Program-made: the position numbers and the translations under genes | Notes under the pieces: generated by a model | The model's database searches: none | What the model was told of the DNA's origin: nothing | Seen by the model: the letters and a program-made list of their open reading frames with translations, nothing else | Shown: positions 52,040 to 60,506 of the stretch, in pieces | Layout: the number at the start of each line of letters is the position of its first letter | Numbering within the stretch: the first letter of the stretch is position 1 | Assembly (NCBI RefSeq): GCF_000383615.1 | Contig: NZ_KB911586.1 | Coordinates: forward strand, 402,061 to 466,060 | Source of the DNA: Streptomyces canus 299MFChir4.1 | GTDB taxonomy: Bacteria; Actinomycetota; Actinomycetes; Streptomycetales; Streptomycetaceae | DNA: 64,000 bases | Reading direction: 5' to 3'

Positions 52040-53530
52040 CTACGTTCCGCCTCGCTTCCAGTCGAACTGCACGGCGTCGTAGTCGAAGTACCCCCCGTCG
52101 GGCATCCGCCCCTGCCGCGGCGTCGTCAGCGTCACCGTGACCAGCGCCCGCAGCACCGACCGTTTCCGGTCAAGTTCCAGCGCCTTCCACGCCTTCCGCA
52201 CGTCCGGCGCCCCCACCAGGTCGACGAGCGGATCGCGGGTCGCGGCGCGGGCCAGCTGTTGCGTGATGCCCTCCAACTGCCCGCGGGCCGCATCGGTGCC
52301 CTCGGTGAACGCGGTCAGCTCGATCTGCCCCGCGCCGAACAGGCCACCCAGGTCCTTCATCCGCTGCCGGGCCTTCTCCGCCTCGGCCTGCAGGCCGGCC
52401 ACATCCACGTTGCCCGGGCCGGGCAGCAGCAGGTCGTGTGCGTCGTCCCGTGACAGCCGCTCGACGATGACGTCCTCGACGTACTGGTCGACGATCTCGG
52501 CACGTCGGCCGCCGCCGTGGCCGGTCGGGCAGCGGTAGCTCGGGTACTGGCGGCCGCCGGACATGGTGACGGTCATGCCGGTGCCGCACTCGTTCCGGCC
52601 GCAGATGTACAGGAGCGAGCCCACCCACTTCGGCTGGGCGCCCCGGTTCGTCGTGCGGGTCGGGTCCTTGAGGATCGCGCAGACGGCCCGGTACTTCGCT
52701 TCATCGACGATCGGCTCCCACTTCCCGCGGCCCACCTCCTCGCCCCGGTACACGGCGATGCCCGCGTTGCGGGGGCGGATGAGCATGTCGCGCATGTCCT
52801 GGTGGGTGATCGGGTTGCCGCGGGTGGTGGTGACGCCCTTGTCGGCGCACCACTTCGTGAGCGATCGGATCGATCCGCCGGAGAGGATCTCGTCTGTCCA
52901 GTAGCGCAGGGCCCCGGCCTCTTCGGGCACGGCCTTGAGCCAGTCGAGGACGGGCTCCTCGCGCTCCTCGCCGGTCTTGGCGTCGGCGACGGTGCGCGTC
53001 TCGCCGGTGGGCACGCCCCAGCCGAACGGGCGGATGCCGCCCATCCACTCGCCGTTGAGGGCCTTCTGGCGGCGGGCGCGGGCGACGCGTTCGCCCTTGT
53101 GCTCGGACTCCTGGCGGGCGACGGCGCCGAGGATGCGGGCAGTCATCCGCCCGGACGGGGTGGCGAGGTCGAGCTCGCCGGCCTGCACGGTGTGCGTCGA
53201 GACGCCGCGGCGCTCGCACACGTCGATGTAGCCCTCCAGCTCGACGGGGGAGCGGTGGAGGCGGTCGGTGTGCCAGGCGATGACGACGGTGGCGATGCCG
53301 TCCTCGAGGTCGCCGAGCATGCGCGCGTAGTCCTTGCGCTTGCTGCCCTTCCGGAAGGCGCTCACGTCGTTGTCGACGTAGACCTCGACGACCTGCCAGC
53401 CGTTTCGCTCGGCGAGGGCCTCGCAGTCCTCACGCTGCCGGTCGACGCCGAGGCCGGCGCCCGTCCGGTCCTGGCTGATCCTGCAATAGATCACCGCGCG
53501 CGTCTGGGCGTCCCCCGTTGGGGTGATCAC
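52040..53530 (-). CDS. int: large serine integrase
   Basis: A 496-aa recombinase. The resolvase domain carries the nucleophile Ser19 in VIYCRISQDRTG, with DRQREDCEAL and DTDRLHRSP-like segments following. A recombinase domain (residues ~165-290) and a zinc ribbon (YICGRNECG ... YRC) with a coiled coil (ADAEKARQRMKDL-like) follow. It joins attP and attB by double-strand exchange. GTG 53530 overlaps the upstream stop (GTGA). A longer frame to 53698 is out of register with that gene and is rejected. Confidence 0.95.
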   Translation of the reverse strand: MITPTGDAQTRAVIYCRISQDRTGAGLGVDRQREDCEALAERNGWQVVEVYVDNDVSAFRKGSKRKDYARMLGDLEDGIATVVIAWHTDRLHRSPVELEGYIDVCERRGVSTHTVQAGELDLATPSGRMTARILGAVARQESEHKGERVARARRQKALNGEWMGGIRPFGWGVPTGETRTVADAKTGEEREEPVLDWLKAVPEEAGALRYWTDEILSGGSIRSLTKWCADKGVTTTRGNPITHQDMRDMLIRPRNAGIAVYRGEEVGRGKWEPIVDEAKYRAVCAILKDPTRTTNRGAQPKWVGSLLYICGRNECGTGMTVTMSGGRQYPSYRCPTGHGGGRRAEIVDQYVEDVIVERLSRDDAHDLLLPGPGNVDVAGLQAEAEKARQRMKDLGGLFGAGQIELTAFTEGTDAARGQLEGITQQLARAATRDPLVDLVGAPDVRKAWKALELDRKRSVLRALVTVTLTTPRQGRMPDGGYFDYDAVQFDWKRGGT

Positions 53531-53859
53531 GCCCACTCCTCGTCGTTGCGTCGGCACTGGCGCAGTGCGTACTCCCAGTACCAGGACGAGCCGTCGACGT
53601 ACAGGCGGGTCCACTCCTCCCGCACCTGCTTCAGCGGAGCGCCCGGCATCTGTACCTCGATGCGCCGCTCGTCGTCGGTGAGCAGCTCGAACGCCCACCG
53701 GCCCTCGCCGTAGTCGCTGGTCGCGGCACGCACGAAGGAGACGACGTTCACGCTGTAGCTCGTCCGCAACTCGTCGACGAACGCGGCCGTGTTGGCTGTG
53801 GCCTGCTCTTCCGTGGCATCGGGTACGGGCCCGGAGCCGGGGTTCAGGATCGGTGTCAT
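53527..53859 (-). CDS. 110-aa protein coupled to integrase
   Basis: MTPILNPGSGPVPDATEEQATANTAAFVDEL then a beta-rich part (GEGRWAFELLTDDERRIEVQMPG) and WTRLYVDGSSWYWEYALRQC. No family is recognised. The 4-bp overlap means it and the integrase are made together. Its start is only 41 bp from attR, so its promoter differs between the integrated and circular forms. It is a candidate integrase helper or directionality factor. Confidence 0.7.
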   Translation of the reverse strand: MTPILNPGSGPVPDATEEQATANTAAFVDELRTSYSVNVVSFVRAATSDYGEGRWAFELLTDDERRIEVQMPGAPLKQVREEWTRLYVDGSSWYWEYALRQCRRNDEEWA

Positions 53860-53876
53860 GCCCCGAGTCTGACGGA

Positions 53877-53886
53877 CTAGTGGTGT
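53877..53886 (+). repeat. right arm of attP-flanking inverted repeat
   Basis: CTAGTGGTGT, the exact complement of 16110-16119. In the circular phage the arms lie 15 and 21 bp from the central GG. Confidence 0.65.
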
Positions 53887-53900
53887 CTCTGTCCCAGGTT

Positions 53901-53906
53901 CGGGAA
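53901..53906. repeat. attR core
   Basis: CGGGAA shared with 16086-16091. The phage side reads CCCAGGTT and the host side GACGACGCTGCTG. Joining the phage sides gives attP GGTTC-GG-GAACC, with GG as probable crossover dinucleotide. Confidence 0.85.
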
Positions 53907-54495
53907 GACGACGCTGCTGAGCGCGCTGCTGGGGCTCGTCGGGCCGGGTGAGCGGATCGTGCTCGCGGAGGACTCGGCGGAGCTCAGGCCGGACCATCCG
54001 CACGTGGTCCGGCTGGAGTCGAGACCCGCCAACCAGGAGGGCGCAGGGCTCGTCACGCTTGAGGACCTGGTGCGCCAGGCACTGCGGATGCGACCGGACC
54101 GGCTCGTCGTGGGCGAGGTGCGCGGACCCGAAGTGGTGCACCTGCTGGCCGCGTTGAACACGGGCCATGAGGGCGGCTGCGGGACCGTGCACGCCAACGC
54201 GGCGGCCGACGTACCGGCCCGTCTGGAGGCACTGGGTACGGCCGCCGGGCTCGACCGGGCCGCGCTGCACAGCCAGTTGGCGGCCGCGCTGTCGGTTGTC
54301 CTGCATCTCGTGCGCGACCGGACCGGGCGGCGGCGGATCGCCGAGGTGCGGGTGCTGGAGAGGGACTCCACCGGGCTGGTGCGGACGGTGCCGGCGTTGC
54401 GGTGGGGAGAAGAGGCGTTCGCGTACGAGCGGGGGTGGGAGCGGCTGCGGGGGTTGCTCGGGGATGCGATGCGGGGCCCGGGGGAGGGCGGATGA
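53901..54495 (+). pseudogene. tadA: tadA/cpaF secretion ATPase, 3' part
   Basis: Begins in the P-loop (GKTTLLSALLG) and continues through the Walker B/Asp-box region IVLAEDSAEL, the His-box RPDRLVVGEVRGPEVVHLLAALNTGHEGGCGTVHAN and the C-terminal domain. It lacks a start and the N-terminal domain. A GTG at 53959 could initiate a shorter fragment without the P-loop. Restored by prophage loss. Confidence 0.9.
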
Positions 54496-54552
54496 CCCGG
54501 GTGGGTGGGGAGCGCGGGCACGGCGACGAGCGAGCTCGGACGGGGAGAGGAC

Positions 54553-55497
54553 GTGGTGATCGGGATGGGGGAGATGTCGGTGGGGTCGACGGGAGTGGCC
54601 GTGGGGTGCCTCGGGATGGCCGTGTGGCTGTGGGGCGGGCGGCGTTCGGGGGCGCGGCGGGCGCAGGTGCTGCTGGCCGGCGGCGGACCGGCGGGACTGG
54701 GGCCTCCGCCGTGGCGGCGGCTGGCGGGGGAGTTGCGGCGGGTTCGAGGGCGGCTGGGGTTCGAGTGGGGGGCGGCGGTCGCCGGGCTGGCGCTCGCCGT
54801 CCTCGGGGCCTCGGTGCTGCCGGTTGTGGCGGGGGCGGCCGGGGTGCCGTTGCTGCGGCGGGTGCGGCTGGCCCGGGAGGAGCGTCGGGTGCGTGAGCGG
54901 CGGGCGGCCGCGGTGATCGCGCTGTGCGCTGTGGTCGCCGGGGAGGTGCGCGCGGGGCGGCAGCCGGGGGAGGCGCTGGTGCGGGCTGTGCGGGACTTCG
55001 AGGGACCGGGGGACGGTGGGGCCGGCGGCTCGGGCGGGTCCGGTCCTGGAGCGCCGGAGTCCGGTGGGCTCGGGGAGACACAGGCCGCTGTGCTGGCGGC
55101 GGCCCGGTTCGGTGGGGATGTTCCGGGGGCGCTCGCGGCGGCGGCTCGTCGGCCCGGGGCCGAGGGGCTGCTGGGGCTTGCCGCGTGCTGGCGGGTGGCC
55201 GTGGACCAGGGCGCGGGGCTCGCGGCCGGGCTCGACCGGCTCGAAGGGGCGTTGCGCGCCGAGCGTGACCAACGGGCCGATCTGCGAGCCCAGTTGGCGG
55301 GAGCGCGGTCCACGGCGTGGATGCTCGCCGCGCTGCCGGTCCTGGGGCTGGGCCTGGGTACCGCCCTCGGCGCCGACCCCCTGCACGTCCTTCTGCACAC
55401 CGGGAGCGGGCTGGGCTGTCTGCTGGTCGGTGGCCTGCTGGAGGGCGTCGGGATGTGGTGGGCGACGCGGATCGTACGGGGAGCCGAGGCGGCATGA
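54553..55497 (+). CDS. tadB: TadB-like type II secretion membrane protein
   Basis: A 314-aa inner-membrane platform protein. Two N-terminal hydrophobic helices precede a cytoplasmic T2SSF-type domain (VIALCAVVAGEVRAGRQPGEALVRAVRDF ... LEGALRAERDQRADLRAQLAGARSTAWMLAALPVLGLGLG). It works with TadA and TadC to assemble Flp-type pili. GTG 54553 follows GGGGAGAGG; an earlier in-frame GTG at 54505 exists. The stop overlaps tadC by ATGA. Confidence 0.82.
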   Translation: MVIGMGEMSVGSTGVAVGCLGMAVWLWGGRRSGARRAQVLLAGGGPAGLGPPPWRRLAGELRRVRGRLGFEWGAAVAGLALAVLGASVLPVVAGAAGVPLLRRVRLAREERRVRERRAAAVIALCAVVAGEVRAGRQPGEALVRAVRDFEGPGDGGAGGSGGSGPGAPESGGLGETQAAVLAAARFGGDVPGALAAAARRPGAEGLLGLAACWRVAVDQGAGLAAGLDRLEGALRAERDQRADLRAQLAGARSTAWMLAALPVLGLGLGTALGADPLHVLLHTGSGLGCLLVGGLLEGVGMWWATRIVRGAEAA

Positions 55498-56282
55498 GTG
55501 CGGAGGTTGTCCACAGGCTGGGGGCGGTTCTGGGGACCGTTCTGGCGCTTGCCTGGCTCGCCCGCTGGGCCGCGGCTGTGCGGCGTGAGCGCAGGCTGCG
55601 GCGGCGGCTCGGAGAGTTGCTGGCCGCATCGGAGGCCAGGGTCGAGGGCCCGCGGTTCGAGGGGAGGGCGTTCGCGCGGCGGTGGCTGCCCGTGCTCGGC
55701 GTCGGGTGTGCCGGGTGGGTGCTTGTCGGGGAAGTCGCGGGTGCCGTGGTCGGACTGGTCGTCGCGGCGGGGTTGTGGCGATGGCGGCTGCGCCAGACGG
55801 CCGGCGGGGGTGCGGAGGAGACCGACGCGCGTGAGGCGGCCCGGCAACTACCGCTCGCCGCCGACCTGCTGGCCGCCTGTATCGCGGCGGGCGCCGGACC
55901 CGTGATCGCGGCCCAGGCCGTGGGCGAGGCCCTGGGCGGACCCGTGGGAGAGGCACTCGCGCGCGGGGCGGCGGAGGTACGGCTCGGCGGCGAACCGGGC
56001 GAGGCCTGGCGAAGGCTCGCCTCGACGCCGGGCGCCGGGGCGCTGGCCCGGCTGCTGGAACGCGCCGACGTGACCGGACTGCCCGCGGCCGGACCGGTCG
56101 GCGGCCTCGCGGCGGACGCCCGCGCCGACTGGGGGCGCGCCGCGACGGCACGGGCGCGGAAGGCCGCCGTGCTGGTCACCGCGCCGGTCGGGCTGTGTTT
56201 CCTGCCCGCGTTCATCGCCGTCGGCGTGCTGCCGATCGTGATCGGGCTCGCGGGAGGAGTGCTGGGAGGGGGTGGGCGATGA
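55494..56282 (+). CDS. tadC: TadC-like type II secretion membrane protein
   Basis: A 262-aa protein. Membrane helices near the start and around residues 65-100 and 225-255 enclose a T2SSF-like cytoplasmic part (QLPLAADLLAACIAAGAGPVIAAQAVGEALGGPVG). Partner of TadB in the pilus platform; coupled to tadB. Confidence 0.82.
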   Translation: MSAEVVHRLGAVLGTVLALAWLARWAAAVRRERRLRRRLGELLAASEARVEGPRFEGRAFARRWLPVLGVGCAGWVLVGEVAGAVVGLVVAAGLWRWRLRQTAGGGAEETDAREAARQLPLAADLLAACIAAGAGPVIAAQAVGEALGGPVGEALARGAAEVRLGGEPGEAWRRLASTPGAGALARLLERADVTGLPAAGPVGGLAADARADWGRAATARARKAAVLVTAPVGLCFLPAFIAVGVLPIVIGLAGGVLGGGGR

Positions 56283-56380
56283 CGGCCGACGGTCGGTGAG
56301 CCGGCGGACGAGGAGACGGACGAGCGGGCGCACGAGCAGTCAGACGGTAATCAACAGGACTGATCCTTACGGGGGTTGAG

Positions 56381-56602
56381 ATGTACAAGGTAGTGCGGGC
56401 GCGGATGCGTGCCCTGGTGTGCAGGACGATGTGCCGGGTGCAGGCGCTGCGCGGGGACGACGGAATGGTCACCTCCGAGTACGCGATGGGGATCGTCGCG
56501 GCGGTGGCGTTCGCGGTGGTGCTCTACAAGGTCGTGACGAGCGGGGCCGTCAGCGCGGAACTCCAGGCCATCGTGAAACGGGCGCTCGATGCGAAGGCGT
56601 GA
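56381..56602 (+). CDS. Flp-pilin-like protein (DUF4244)
   Basis: A 73-aa protein. A basic leader of about 30 residues (ending RGDDGMVTSEYA) precedes one hydrophobic helix (MGIVAAVAFAVVLYKVV). The GMVTSEYAMG junction is a prepilin-peptidase-type site. Probable major Flp subunit of the tad system. Confidence 0.8.
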   Translation: MYKVVRARMRALVCRTMCRVQALRGDDGMVTSEYAMGIVAAVAFAVVLYKVVTSGAVSAELQAIVKRALDAKA

Positions 56603-56954
56603 ACGGACCGCGGACCAGGGGTTCGTGACGGCGGAGTCGGCCATGGTGCTGCCCGTGCTGGTGATGTTCGCGATGGCACTGGTGTGGGGGCTGCTGGTGG
56701 TGGCCGCCCAGATCCAGTGCGTGGACGCGGCCAGGACGGGCGCCCGCGCGGCGGCCCGCGAGGACCCCACCGAGGCGGTCGTCCGGGTGGCTCGGGACAC
56801 GGCGCCGCGCGATGCGGAGGTGACGGTCGCCCGGGAGGGCGACCGGGTCCGTGTCGTGGTCGTGGCGAAGCCGCCGGCGCTGCACGGCCTGCCCTTCGAG
56901 GTGCGGGAGGAGGCCGTGGCCCTGGTGGAGGCGACGGTGGGGGAAGGGGGATGA
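56589..56954 (+). CDS. TadE-like pseudopilin
   Basis: A 121-aa protein. DQGFVTAESAMVLPVLVMFAMALVWGLLVV is the TadE prepilin segment, with Glu five residues into the helix. A periplasmic beta part follows. It overlaps the pilin gene by 14 bp and the next gene by ATGA. Confidence 0.82.
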   Translation: MRRRERTADQGFVTAESAMVLPVLVMFAMALVWGLLVVAAQIQCVDAARTGARAAAREDPTEAVVRVARDTAPRDAEVTVAREGDRVRVVVVAKPPALHGLPFEVREEAVALVEATVGEGG

Positions 56955-57547
56955 AGGCGATCAGGGGCGGAGCCACGGAACGCGAAGCCGCCGCCGGGGA
57001 GTTCTCGCGATTGGGCGTTGTGCGGTTCGCGAAGGCCCGGGCCGGTGCCAGGCGGTTCGTCCGCCGCTCTGCCGGCCGGTGGGTGGGCCCGCAGGTCGCC
57101 GCCGCCCGTTCGGACCAAGGTTCGGCCACCGTCTGGAGTGTCGGTGCCATCGCGGTGCTGTGCGTGGTGTTCGGGGCCGTGCTGGCCCTCGGGCAGGCCG
57201 TGGTCGTACGGCATCGGGCGGCCGGTGGTGCGGATCTGGCGGCGCTCGCGGCGGCGGACCACTGGGCCGACGGGCCGGCGGTGGCCTGCGCTCGGGCGGA
57301 GGCGGTGGCGCGGGATCAGGGAGCGCGGATCGTGCGGTGCGTGATGGTCGGCGAGATCTCCGATGTGACGGCCGCTTCCGGACGGGGGCCGTTCACAGCG
57401 GAGACCAGGGCGCGGGCAGGGCCTGCGGGGCCGGTTCCGTCGGAGGCTCCGCTTCCGACGGCCTCCGGAATCCGGGCTCCGGAGCGGGCTCCTCTCGCGG
57501 CTCCCCGGGGTGCCCCTCCTCCGGCGCCCCCCGCAACAGCACCGTGA
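56951..57547 (+). CDS. TadE/TadF-like (Rv3654c-type) protein
   Basis: A 198-aa protein. The N-terminal 55 residues are basic; then DQGSATVWSVGAIAVLCVVFGAVLALGQAVVVRHRAAGGADLAALAAADHW is the characteristic membrane segment of the helicase/secretion-neighbourhood TadE family. The C-terminal tail is Pro/Ala-rich and overlaps the facing helicase gene by 155 bp. Confidence 0.78.
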   Translation: MKAIRGGATEREAAAGEFSRLGVVRFAKARAGARRFVRRSAGRWVGPQVAAARSDQGSATVWSVGAIAVLCVVFGAVLALGQAVVVRHRAAGGADLAALAAADHWADGPAVACARAEAVARDQGARIVRCVMVGEISDVTAASGRGPFTAETRARAGPAGPVPSEAPLPTASGIRAPERAPLAAPRGAPPPAPPATAP

Positions 57548-59966
57548 GGAGCCGCACCGCTCCCCTCTTGTGCAGCGGGTCGTTGCCGTTGCCGCACTTG
57601 GGGGACTGGATGCAGGACGGGCAGCCGGCGTCGCACTCGCAGGAGGCGATGGCCTGGCGGGTGGCGGTGAGCCAGGCGCGGGCGGTGTGGAAGGCGCGCT
57701 CCGCGAAGCCCGCGCCGCCCGGGTGGCCGTCGTAGACGAAGACGGTGGGGAGCAGCGTGTCGGGGTGCAGCGGGATCGACACGCCGCCGATGTCCCAGCG
57801 GTCGCAGGTCGCGAAGAGGGGCAGCAGGCCGATCGAGGCGTGTTCGGCGGCGTGCAGGGCGCCGCCGAGGATCTCCGGGTTGATCCGGGCCTCGTCGAGC
57901 TGGTCCTCGGTGACCGTCCACCACACCGCGCGGGTGCGCAGCGTACGAGGAGGGAGGTCGAGTTTCGTCTCGCCCAGGACTTCACCGGTCATGAGGCGTC
58001 TGCGGAGGAAGGAGACGACCTGGTTGGTGACCTCGACGGAGCCGTAGCACAGGCGTCCGTCGCCCCAGGGGATCTCGGTGTCCGTCTCCAGGACGGTGAT
58101 GGAGGTCGTGTCGCGGGCCACCGTCGAGTAGGACGGGTTGGCCTCCGAGACCAGGGCGACGGAGTCCTCCAGGTCCAGGGAGCGGACGAGATAGGTGCGG
58201 CCCTGGTGGAGGTGGACCGCGCCCTCGTGGACGGCGGTGTGGGCGGAGCCCGCGTCGACCGTGCCGAGGAGGCGGCCCGTGCCGGACTCGACGACCTGGA
58301 TGGGCCGGCCGCCCACCCCGCGGATGTCGGTGAGGTCGGCGGCCCGCTCCCGGCGGGTCCAGTGCCAGGCCTTGGTGCGGCGGCGCAGCAGCTTCGCGGA
58401 CTCCAGCTGCCCCAGCAGGCTCTCGGTCTCCGGCCCGAACAGCTCCATGTCCTCGTCCGTCAACGGCAGTTCCGCCGCGGCCGCGCACAGGTGCGGGGCG
58501 AGGACGTACGGGTTGTCGGGGTCGAGGACGGTGGATTCGACCGGCTGGTCGAAGAGGGCCTCGGGGTGGTGGACGAGGAAGGTGTCCAGGGGGTCGTCGC
58601 GGGCCACCATTACGGCCAGGGCGCCTTGGCCGGCTCGCCCCGCCCGGCCTGCCTGCTGCCACAGGGACGCGCGCGTGCCGGGGTAGCCGGAGATCAGCAC
58701 GGCGTCCAGCCCCGAGACGTCGATGCCGAGTTCCAGGGCCGTGGTGGCGGCCAGGCCCAGCAGTTCTCCCGAGTGGAGGGCCTGTTCCAGGGCGCGGCGC
58801 TCCTCCGGGAGATAGCCGCCGCGGTACGCCGCCACGCGGCGGGCCAGGGAGCGGTCGACCTCGGCCAGCCGTTCCTGGGCGATCACGGAGATCAGCTCGG
58901 CGCCGCGCCGGGAGCGCACGAAGGCGACCGAGCGCACACCTTGCACGGCGAGGTCGGTGAGGAGGTCGGCCGTCTCCGCCGTGGCCGTGCGGCGGACGGG
59001 GGCGCCCTTCTCGCCCTGCATCTCGGTCAGCGGGGGCTCCCAGAGGGCAAACACCAGTTCGCCGCGCGGTGAGGCGTCGTCGGCGACCTCGACCACGGGG
59101 AGGCCGGTGAGGCGGCGGGCGGCGACCGACGGCTCGGCGGCGGTCGCCGAGGCCAGCAGGAAGACGGGGGAGGCGCCGTAGCGGGCGCAGAGGCGGCGCA
59201 GGCGGCGCAGCACCTGCGCGACATGGGAACCGAAGACACCCCGGTAGGTGTGGCATTCGTCGATGACGACGTACTTGAGCGCCTTCAGGAAGGAGGACCA
59301 GCGGGAGTGGGACGGGAGTATCCCGCGGTGCAGCATGTCCGGGTTGGTCAGCACGTAGTTGGCGTACTGGCGGATCCACTCGCGTTCCTCGAACGGCGTG
59401 TCGCCGTCGTAGACCGCGGGGCGCACGGAATTGGCCAGCGGTTGTGAAAGTTCCTTCACCGAGCGGCACTGGTCCGCCGCCAGGGCTTTCGTGGGAGACA
59501 GGTAGAGCGTGGTGGCGCCGCGGCCGTTCGGGGCCTCGGAGCCGTCCAGGAGTGTGGACAGGACCGGCACGAGGTACGCCAGGGACTTGCCGGAGGCTGT
59601 GCCGGTGGCGACCACGACCGACTCGCCGTCCAGGGCGTGTTCGGCCGCCCGTGCCTGGTGGGCCCAGGGGTGCTCGATGCCGCAGGCCTGGACGGCCGCG
59701 ATGACCTCCGAGCGGATCCGGTCCGGCCAGACGGCATGGCGACCCGCACGCGGGGGCAAGTGCTCCGTATGAGTGATGCGCGCAGCCCGGCTCGGCCCGG
59801 CGGCGAGTCGGTCCAGGACCGTGCTCGGTGTGGGGCGGGGACCGGTGTCCGTCGAGGGTCGATCGGATCGGAGATTCTTGGCCATCGGCACCGAGTGTGT
59901 CACTGGCGTGACGGACAATGGGACCAAGGCGTCGTGCACGCCTGCCGGTAAGTGATTGAATGCCAT
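57393..59966 (-). CDS. MrfA-type superfamily 2 helicase
   Basis: An 857-aa DECH-box helicase. Walker A is ATGTASGKSLAY, Walker B is VIDECHTY, and motif VI is QQAGRAGRAGQ. The C-terminal DUF1998-type region ends in a four-Cys cluster (CECDAGCPSCIQSPKCG). MrfA proteins act in repair of crosslink or mitomycin damage. It faces the tad genes and is divergent from bldG. The last ~50 codons overlap the TadE/F-like gene. Confidence 0.9.
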   Translation of the reverse strand: MAFNHLPAGVHDALVPLSVTPVTHSVPMAKNLRSDRPSTDTGPRPTPSTVLDRLAAGPSRAARITHTEHLPPRAGRHAVWPDRIRSEVIAAVQACGIEHPWAHQARAAEHALDGESVVVATGTASGKSLAYLVPVLSTLLDGSEAPNGRGATTLYLSPTKALAADQCRSVKELSQPLANSVRPAVYDGDTPFEEREWIRQYANYVLTNPDMLHRGILPSHSRWSSFLKALKYVVIDECHTYRGVFGSHVAQVLRRLRRLCARYGASPVFLLASATAAEPSVAARRLTGLPVVEVADDASPRGELVFALWEPPLTEMQGEKGAPVRRTATAETADLLTDLAVQGVRSVAFVRSRRGAELISVIAQERLAEVDRSLARRVAAYRGGYLPEERRALEQALHSGELLGLAATTALELGIDVSGLDAVLISGYPGTRASLWQQAGRAGRAGQGALAVMVARDDPLDTFLVHHPEALFDQPVESTVLDPDNPYVLAPHLCAAAAELPLTDEDMELFGPETESLLGQLESAKLLRRRTKAWHWTRRERAADLTDIRGVGGRPIQVVESGTGRLLGTVDAGSAHTAVHEGAVHLHQGRTYLVRSLDLEDSVALVSEANPSYSTVARDTTSITVLETDTEIPWGDGRLCYGSVEVTNQVVSFLRRRLMTGEVLGETKLDLPPRTLRTRAVWWTVTEDQLDEARINPEILGGALHAAEHASIGLLPLFATCDRWDIGGVSIPLHPDTLLPTVFVYDGHPGGAGFAERAFHTARAWLTATRQAIASCECDAGCPSCIQSPKCGNGNDPLHKRGAVRLLTVLLRGAPEEGHPGEPREEPAPEPGFRRPSEAEPPTEPAPQALPAPWSPL

Positions 59967-60046
59967 CGCGGCTGGCGAACCGTCCCGGGGGCTCTGCCGA
60001 GGTGTCCCGAGGGGCGACCGCTCGATAGCAAGGTGCTGGAGGATCC

Positions 60047-60388
60047 GTGGACCTGTCCCTGTCGACCGAGACCGTCGGCGATCGCACGATCGTCAGGGTC
60101 GGTGGCGAAATCGACGTATATACCGCGCCCAAGCTGCGCGAGCAGCTGGTCGAGCTGGTGAATGACGGCAGTTTCCACCTTGTCGTCGACATGGAGGGCG
60201 TGGACTTCCTCGACTCCACCGGGCTCGGCGTACTGGTCGGCGGACTGAAGCGGGTGCGCGCCCATGAGGGCTCGCTGCGCCTGGTCTGCAACCAGGAGCG
60301 CATTCTCAAGATCTTCCGTATCACCGGCCTCACCAAGGTGTTCCCGATCCACACCTCGGTCGAGGAAGCGGTGGCGGCGACCGACTGA
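60047..60388 (+). CDS. bldG: anti-sigma factor antagonist BldG
   Basis: A 113-aa STAS-domain regulator required for aerial growth and antibiotic production in Streptomyces. The phosphorylatable Ser57 lies in [16 protein letters not shown] 60047 follows GGAGG. It sits upstream of the HATPase gene, its usual partner; phosphorylation controls partner binding. Confidence 0.95.
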   Translation: MDLSLSTETVGDRTIVRVGGEIDVYTAPKLREQLVELVNDGSFHLVVDMEGVDFLDSTGLGVLVGGLKRVRAHEGSLRLVCNQERILKIFRITGLTKVFPIHTSVEEAVAATD

Positions 60389-60506
60389 CCCGTTCCCGGG
60401 CCCGTGCCCGGAGCGGCAGAAGGACGTCGACAGAAGCAAGAGAGGGGGGCCGGGCTTTCGGCGGCCCGGTCCCCCGACAGCACGCCCGTAGTTCCGAGGG
60501 GGACGC

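Larger units (their letters stand above)
16086..53906. mobile_element. intact-looking siphovirus-type prophage (about 37.8 kb)
   Basis: Bounded by CGGGAA at 16086 and 53901. It holds a serine integrase at the right end, a repressor/Cro-like pair, replication genes, a plasmid-type transfer module, a full set of HK97-type head and tail genes with a tape measure, a lysis region and tail-tip genes. I saw no broken reading frame among the essential structural genes. Nearly all genes run on the minus strand; exceptions are the gntR, repressor and 103-aa genes. Flanking host sequence joins perfectly in frame after excision, so the element may still be mobile. Confidence 0.93.

Noticed and set aside
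53531..53698. N-terminal extension of the integrase
   Set aside because: The added sequence overlaps the 110-aa gene in another frame and lacks similarity to serine integrases, whose resolvase domain begins right after GTG 53530.
16086..53906. tRNA-type attachment site
   Set aside because: No tRNA is present at either end and the shared core is only 6 bp, which fits a serine integrase in a protein gene.
53527..56215. Long minus-strand frames over the tad genes (720-874 aa)
   Set aside because: Pro/Arg/Ala-rich shadows of tadA-C. Only the last 110 codons (from 53859) are real, inside the prophage.
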